A stretch of DNA of 9,816 nucleotides from DASTQL01 sp035761805. Lineage in GTDB: Bacteria > Actinomycetota > Actinomycetes > Jiangellales > Jiangellaceae. The DNA lies in assembly GCA_035761805.1 (NCBI GenBank), contig DASTQL010000002.1, positions 1-9,816 on the forward strand, in the 5' to 3' direction. The translations under genes were made by a program, and so were the position numbers. Of the stretch, positions 5,861 through 9,816 are shown piece by piece (position 1 is the first letter of the stretch; every line of letters starts with the position of its first letter). The notes beneath the pieces are model-generated. The model did no database searches, was not told the origin of the DNA, and saw only the letters and a list, made by a program, of their open reading frames with translations.

Positions 5861-6020
5861 GGCGACTTGCCACGCCAGACCTTCGCTCGGCCCCCGCGCG
5901 GCCGACTCCGTGGAGGCAAAGGGGACCCCGAGTGCTCGGCAGGGTCGTTCCGCCCGACGTGTCCTCGCATGCGTCGGCAAGCGCGGGTTGCCGGGGCGTG
6001 CACCGGGACACCGGAGGCGA
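5861..6020 (+). ncRNA. Structured 5' leader, candidate riboswitch-like element
   Basis: A long-range closing helix forms between 5862-5875 and 5971-5984: GCG, a bulged A, CTTGCC and ACGC pair with GCGT, a bulged C, GGCAAG and CGC (13 pairs, two single-base bulges). It encloses two local hairpins: TCGGCC/GGCCGA (5887-5892/5900-5905, 7-nt loop) and GACCC-CGA-GTGC-TCG-GCA-GGGTC (5924-5946). The 3' strand of the closing helix can instead form CGGCAA/TTGCCG (5975-5980/5988-5993). When TTGCC (5988-5992) is free it can pair with GGCGA (6016-6020) at the end of the ribosome binding site. The ligand, if any, is unknown. Folding was done by eye only. Confidence 0.45.
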
Positions 6021-6025
6021 GTGAC

Positions 6026-6679
6026 ATGACCCGACATGAATCCTTCAAGCGCCGCGTGCGCGCCCGCATGGAGAAGACGGGGGAGCGCTACGGCGCGGCC
6101 CGCCGCGTCCTCCTCGAACAGGCCGGGCACGGGCGTCGGCGCCGCTGGGTGGCCGAGCCGGAGATGAGCGACGAGGCCGTGCGTGAGGCAACCGGCCGTG
6201 GCTGGGACGACTGGTGCGACGTCATCGACGCCTGGCCCGGCCACGCGAACGGGCACACCGCCGTAGCGGCCCACGTCCGGGAGCACCACGGGGTCCCCGG
6301 CTGGTGGGCACAGACGGTGACCGTGGGCTGGGAGCGAATCACCGGTCGCCGACTGCCCTACCAGCGCCCCGACGGCACCTTCACCGCAGGCAAGTCCCGG
6401 ACCGTCCGCGTCGACGCCGCCGACCTGCGCGCCATGCTCCTGGACGAGGCCGACCGTGCCGACCTCTTCCCCGGCCAGCAGACGGCGCTGCGCTCCCGTG
6501 CGACGACCAAGGACGTGCGGCTGGCCATCGGCCCGGGAACCGCGCTGTTCACCGTGGACGCGCAGGCGGACGGCCGGACCAAGGTGACCGTCAGCCACGA
6601 GCGGCTCCCGGAGTACGACGACGTCCAGGAGTGGAAGCTCTACTGGGACAAGTGGCTGGAGGCCCTGGCCGAGGGTTGA
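6026..6679 (+). CDS. Hypothetical protein with SRPBCC/AHSA1-like C-terminal region
   Basis: A soluble protein of 217 residues with no signal peptide; function unknown. The ATG at 6026 follows GGAGG (6013-6017) by 8 nt; the upstream in-frame extension to 5867 would run through the structured leader and is rejected. Three parts are visible. Residues about 6-32 (FKRRVRARMEKTGERYGAARR) are a basic helical block that I recall from other actinobacterial proteins. Residues about 48-108 carry TGRGWDDW, GHTAVAAHVREHHGVPGWW and VTVGWERITGRR, a module often seen before AHSA1-like domains and sometimes annotated DUF4287. Residues about 120-215 resemble the second half of an SRPBCC domain, with a TKVTVSHERLP strand and a final helix EWKLYWDKWLEAL. 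The first half of a normal SRPBCC fold seems shortened. It is monocistronic, between a long leader and a strong terminator. Confidence 0.8.
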   Translation: MTRHESFKRRVRARMEKTGERYGAARRVLLEQAGHGRRRRWVAEPEMSDEAVREATGRGWDDWCDVIDAWPGHANGHTAVAAHVREHHGVPGWWAQTVTVGWERITGRRLPYQRPDGTFTAGKSRTVRVDAADLRAMLLDEADRADLFPGQQTALRSRATTKDVRLAIGPGTALFTVDAQADGRTKVTVSHERLPEYDDVQEWKLYWDKWLEALAEG

Positions 6680-6694
6680 GCCCAGCCCTCGTAC

Positions 6695-6726
6695 GGCCGG
6701 TGGTCGCCGCCGGGCGACCACCGGCC
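6695..6726. terminator. Shared hairpin terminator between convergent genes
   Basis: A perfect 13-bp inverted repeat, GGCCGGTGGTCGC (6695-6707) and its complement at 6714-6726, with a 6-nt loop. It sits 15 nt after the stop of the 6026 gene and 16 nt past the recC stop on the other strand, so it can serve both. There is only a short TT tract, as is common in high-GC actinobacteria. Confidence 0.85.
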
Positions 6727-6742
6727 TTCCCGCCCTCCGCGG

Positions 6743-9700
6743 TCAGGGCTCCAGGGTCTCCGCGGCCAGCAGCGGGTCCCAGAGGAGGCGGGCCAGCTCG
6801 CCGAAGCGGTGCGGCTCGCCCCCTGAGCCCGCCTCGGCCAGCAGGACGTCGAAGCCAGCGCCGTCCCCCCAGACCAGCCGGTGCGCCGGGTCGGCCTGCT
6901 CGCCGTCGTAGCGGCCGGGGTCCCAGTCCCGCTCCGCCTTGGCCCGGGCGTTGGCCGGGCTCATGTCGTCGAACCGCGCCTGGGCGTAGGTCCCGGCTGC
7001 CTTCACGGCCATCGGGAGCGGCGTGCACAGACCCTGCGCCCTCAGCTCGACCAGGCCGGCCAGGTACCGGCAGGCCTGGTCGGGCTCCACCGGGCCGAGG
7101 CACGACCGGGCGACGCCTTCGCGTGGGGCCCGGCCGATCGTCACGGCCGTCCACGAGGTGTCCGGCCATGTCGCGCTCAGGGACAGCAGCTGTGCCCAGG
7201 CCCGCAGGCGGTGCTTCGCGGCGAGCCGCGAGAACTCCACCCGGACGAGCGTGCTGCCGTGGACCCCGCTGACGGTGCCGACGACCCGGCGCCCCGCCAC
7301 CTCCGCCGCGACGTCGACCACACGGCCACCGGCCGTACGGACGTCGGTGGCGGCGGCCACCAGCGGCTCGACGTCGGCCATGACCTCGTCGAGGACCCGC
7401 CGTCCCAGCTCTCGGGGCGGCAGCGTCTGGCGGCGCCACTCGGCGTTCACGCAGGTGTCCGGGTCGGAACCCGCGAGGCGCGCGCGGAGGAGCCGGTCCC
7501 CCACCGACCAGCGGGCCAGGTTCGGGAGGTCGACCGCCAGGTCGTCGTCGAGCTCCTCCTCGTCGCGGGGGAGGGTGATGCCGAGCCGCTGGCGCAGGAA
7601 GGCCTTGGCGGGGTGCTCGAGGAAGGCCACCAGGTCGGCGAGCGGCAGGTCGACGGGCTCGTCGCGGGCAGCCAACGGTAGGTCGAGGAACGGCGCCGAC
7701 CCCTCCCGCGCCCCGGTGGTTCGCAGGGCGCCGGCCAGGCCCTGCCGGTCGAAGCTGAAGGGCCGGGACGTGCCGAGCCGCCCGGCCTCGAAGTTGCGGG
7801 CGTCGAAGGGCTGCAGCGGGTGGTGCACGACCACGTGGTCCCGGGCCCGGCCCCCGCCGTCCGGCCGGGCCACCGCGTCCGCGGCGTCGAGCAGCTCGCC
7901 GACCGGCACGGCTGGTGGCCGCCGGGCGTTCGTGCGCGGGTCGGCGCCGGTGTAGAGGACGACCAGGTGGTCGCCGGCAGCGAGCACAGCGTCGAGGAAG
8001 AGCTGCCGGTCCTCGCTGCGGCGGTCGCGTTCGCCCACGCAGGGATCGCGCGCCAGCACGTCGTCGCCGTCGACGCTGACCGTGCGCGGGAAGCGCCCGT
8101 CGTCCAGCCCGAGCAGGCAGACGACCCGGTGTGGCACCGACCGCATCGGCACCATCGAGCACATGGTCAGCTCGCCGGTACGGAAGTTGGCCCGGGTCGG
8201 ACGGCCCCGCAGCCGGTCGGCGAGCAGGGCCCGCACGTCGGCCAGCGACAGGCGGACGCTCTCGGCGCGGGCGCCGGCCGCCGCTGCGACCGCGGCCAGC
8301 TCCCGCTGCGCCTGGGCGCGCTGCCACGCGTCCGCCTCCGCCACGCCGGTGAGCCGGTCCAGCCCCACGGTGAGGCTCTCGAGCCAGGCGGCCAGCGGGC
8401 GCTCCCCGGTCAGCTCGTCCAGCGTCGCCGCCAGGCGGTCGACGAGCTCGGCCAGCCGTCCCGCGAGGTCGATCTCGCTGCTGTCGACGTCGTCGAGTGG
8501 CAGGGCCAGGCCGACCCAGCGCGGGTCGGCGGCGTCCTCGGCCATGGCCGCCCCGAGCAGGACACGGTCGAGGCTGGTGCCCCAGGTGTTCTGGCGGATG
8601 CTCCCCAGCCCGTACCGGGCGCGGTGAGGCGCGTCCAGCCCCCACCGGACGCCGGCGTCGCGAGCCCACCGCTGCAGCCGCTCGAGGTCGTCGTCGGTGA
8701 GCCGGAACCGCCGCCGTACGGGCGGTGACGCGGCGATGTCCAGCACCTGGCTGGCCGTGACACGGGCATCGGCCAGCTCGAGCAGGGCAGAGACGGTCGA
8801 GAGCAGCGGGTTGGTCTGGCGCAGCGCCCGGTCGGCCAGCCGGACGCGGAGCCGGTGACCTGGATGGGTGCCCGGGCCGCGGTCGTCGGCAAGGCCGAAC
8901 GTGGCGGAGATCAGCGGCGCGTAGTCCTCGATGTCCGGGCACATGACGAGGACGTCGCGCGGTTCGAGGGTGGTGTCGGTGGCCAGGAGCCCCACGAGCA
9001 CCTCACGCAGCACCTCGACCTGGCGCTCGGGGCCGTGGCACGCGTGCACCTGGAGGCTGTGGTCGATGCTCCATTCCGCCGGGACGTCGTCGAACGGGAG
9101 GTCGTCGCGCACGGCCCGTTGGATGCGGCCCAGCAGCGTGTCGGCGGCGGGGCCGAGCGGAAGGTGCTCGTCCGCGCCGACGACCGCCGCGAGCTGGACC
9201 TGCAGCTCCCGCGCGTCACGGCCGAGCCCGGCGAGCAGCGGGTTGCGTGGCACCCCGACCGTCGGGTCGGTGCGGCGTCGCCGGGGACCCGGCCCGCCTT
9301 CGTACCGGGAGACGTGGGACCACAGGACCGGTGACGGGTGGGGCAGCCACAGGTGCACGTCGCGGTGTGTGGCGAGGGCGGCCACGACCCGGTGCTGGGC
9401 CGTGGTCATGCGGGTGGGGAACATGAGGGACAGACGGTCGGGCAGGTCTACCAGGCCGGGGTCGGCGCGCAGCAGCTCGCACGCTGGGCCGAGGCGCTCG
9501 GCCCGTGACGGCAGGCCTACGGTCTCGCGGAGCCGGCGCCACAGCTCGGCTTGCCAGCGCAGGTCGTCGGGCAGGTCCGCGCCGGCACCGTCGTCGTCGT
9601 GGCCGGCGAGCCACCTGGTGACCATCTCCGGCCGGTGGGCGGCGTAGGAGTCGTAGAGCGCGGCCAGGTGGCGTGCGGCCGAGAGCCTGCGCCCTCGACG

Positions 9701-9816
9701 GTGCGGCCGGGGGTCGTCCGGGTCGACCCCGACGTGCCCGGCCAGTGCGCGGCACCACGGCTCCGGCGCGCAGGCGTCGACGGTGTCGAGCAGCGGCCAC
9801 ACCACCCGGTCCGGGT
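6743..9816 (-). CDS. recC: RecC, exodeoxyribonuclease V gamma subunit (N-terminus outside window)
   Basis: RecC is the scaffold and Chi-recognition subunit of the RecBCD helicase-nuclease that processes DNA double-strand ends; it has dead helicase folds and lacks Walker motifs. The visible 1023 codons run to the right edge with the frame still open, so the GTG at 9805 is not the start; about 80-100 N-terminal residues should lie outside, by comparison with RecC of about 1100 residues. Numbered from 9805, recognisable blocks are WPLLDTVDACAPEPWCRALA (3-22), DVHLWLPHPSP (about 148-158), LQVHACHGPERQVEVLREVL (about 248-267), RDVLVMCPDIEDYAPLI, MRSVPHRVVCLLGLDDGRFP (about 553-572), RSEDRQLFLDAV (about 593-604) and LVAFLEHPAKAFLRQRLGI in the C-terminal nuclease-like domain. 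The order resembles mycobacterial RecC throughout. There are no internal stops or frameshifts. It ends at a terminator, with no recB or recD following. Confidence 0.95.
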   Translation of the reverse strand, partial: PDRVVWPLLDTVDACAPEPWCRALAGHVGVDPDDPRPHRRGRRLSAARHLAALYDSYAAHRPEMVTRWLAGHDDDGAGADLPDDLRWQAELWRRLRETVGLPSRAERLGPACELLRADPGLVDLPDRLSLMFPTRMTTAQHRVVAALATHRDVHLWLPHPSPVLWSHVSRYEGGPGPRRRRTDPTVGVPRNPLLAGLGRDARELQVQLAAVVGADEHLPLGPAADTLLGRIQRAVRDDLPFDDVPAEWSIDHSLQVHACHGPERQVEVLREVLVGLLATDTTLEPRDVLVMCPDIEDYAPLISATFGLADDRGPGTHPGHRLRVRLADRALRQTNPLLSTVSALLELADARVTASQVLDIAASPPVRRRFRLTDDDLERLQRWARDAGVRWGLDAPHRARYGLGSIRQNTWGTSLDRVLLGAAMAEDAADPRWVGLALPLDDVDSSEIDLAGRLAELVDRLAATLDELTGERPLAAWLESLTVGLDRLTGVAEADAWQRAQAQRELAAVAAAAGARAESVRLSLADVRALLADRLRGRPTRANFRTGELTMCSMVPMRSVPHRVVCLLGLDDGRFPRTVSVDGDDVLARDPCVGERDRRSEDRQLFLDAVLAAGDHLVVLYTGADPRTNARRPPAVPVGELLDAADAVARPDGGGRARDHVVVHHPLQPFDARNFEAGRLGTSRPFSFDRQGLAGALRTTGAREGSAPFLDLPLAARDEPVDLPLADLVAFLEHPAKAFLRQRLGITLPRDEEELDDDLAVDLPNLARWSVGDRLLRARLAGSDPDTCVNAEWRRQTLPPRELGRRVLDEVMADVEPLVAAATDVRTAGGRVVDVAAEVAGRRVVGTVSGVHGSTLVRVEFSRLAAKHRLRAWAQLLSLSATWPDTSWTAVTIGRAPREGVARSCLGPVEPDQACRYLAGLVELRAQGLCTPLPMAVKAAGTYAQARFDDMSPANARAKAERDWDPGRYDGEQADPAHRLVWGDGAGFDVLLAEAGSGGEPHRFGELARLLWDPLLAAETLEP

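Noticed and set aside
5911..5930. GGCAAA-like stretch as a cyclic-di-GMP (GEMM) riboswitch
   Set aside because: The paired GACGCAAAGCC element and the tetraloop-receptor layout are missing.
5748..6029. 93-codon plus frame ending in an ATGA overlap with the 6026 gene
   Set aside because: Low-complexity Arg/Gly/Pro product, crosses the predicted promoter and structured leader, and the overlap is trivial because the next gene begins ATGA.
6591..8942. 783-codon minus-strand frame overlapping recC
   Set aside because: Out-of-frame shadow of recC, made of Arg/Pro/Ala/Gly runs with no recognisable motif.
1..9816. CRISPR array, tRNA, rRNA, transposon ends or phage genes
   Set aside because: No regularly spaced repeats, no cloverleaf or rRNA blocks, and no transposase, integrase or paired terminal repeats seen on either strand.

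Overview
The window is very GC-rich with strong G/C bias at third codon positions, GTG starts, GGAGG-type ribosome binding sites and TAnnnT promoter cores. Together with a mycobacterial-type RecC this points to a high-GC actinobacterium, chromosomal rather than obviously mobile. I see no tRNA, rRNA, insertion sequence, integrase or CRISPR array.

Layout, left to right. (1) 1-2678 (+): a NarL-type two-component pair, a polytopic sensor histidine kinase cut by the left edge and a LuxR-HTH response regulator whose GTG start lies 13 nt inside the kinase gene. (2) 2796-3524 (+): an unrecognised multi-pass membrane protein with its own promoter-like region, which contains short repeats that could bind the regulator. 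Its 3' end overlaps head-on by 94 bp with (3) 3431-3979 (-): a Uma2/DUF820 protein with a PD-(D/E)xK-like fold. (4) 4113-5495 (+): a PLP-dependent beta-eliminating lyase whose active-site residues predict tryptophan indole-lyase (tryptophanase), divergent from Uma2 across a 133-bp region. (5) 5496-6025: a 530-bp non-coding stretch whose right half holds repeat/palindrome elements, an extended -10 promoter and a folded 5' leader. (6) 6026-6679 (+): a small protein with a helical N-terminus and an SRPBCC-like C-terminus. (7) a 13-bp perfect hairpin terminator shared by converging transcripts. (8) 6743-9816 (-): most of recC, cut by the right edge.

The genes do not form one operon. Apart from the kinase/regulator pair each appears to be its own unit. 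The two most interesting places are regulatory. The leader at 5861-6020 can form a long closing helix whose 3' strand also pairs with a downstream segment, and that segment can in turn pair over the ribosome binding site, which is the layout of a translational riboswitch. The tryptophanase start is overlapped (ATGA) by a three-codon mini-ORF that has the better-placed Shine-Dalgarno, suggesting reinitiation. Also notable is recC ending at a terminator with no recB behind it.
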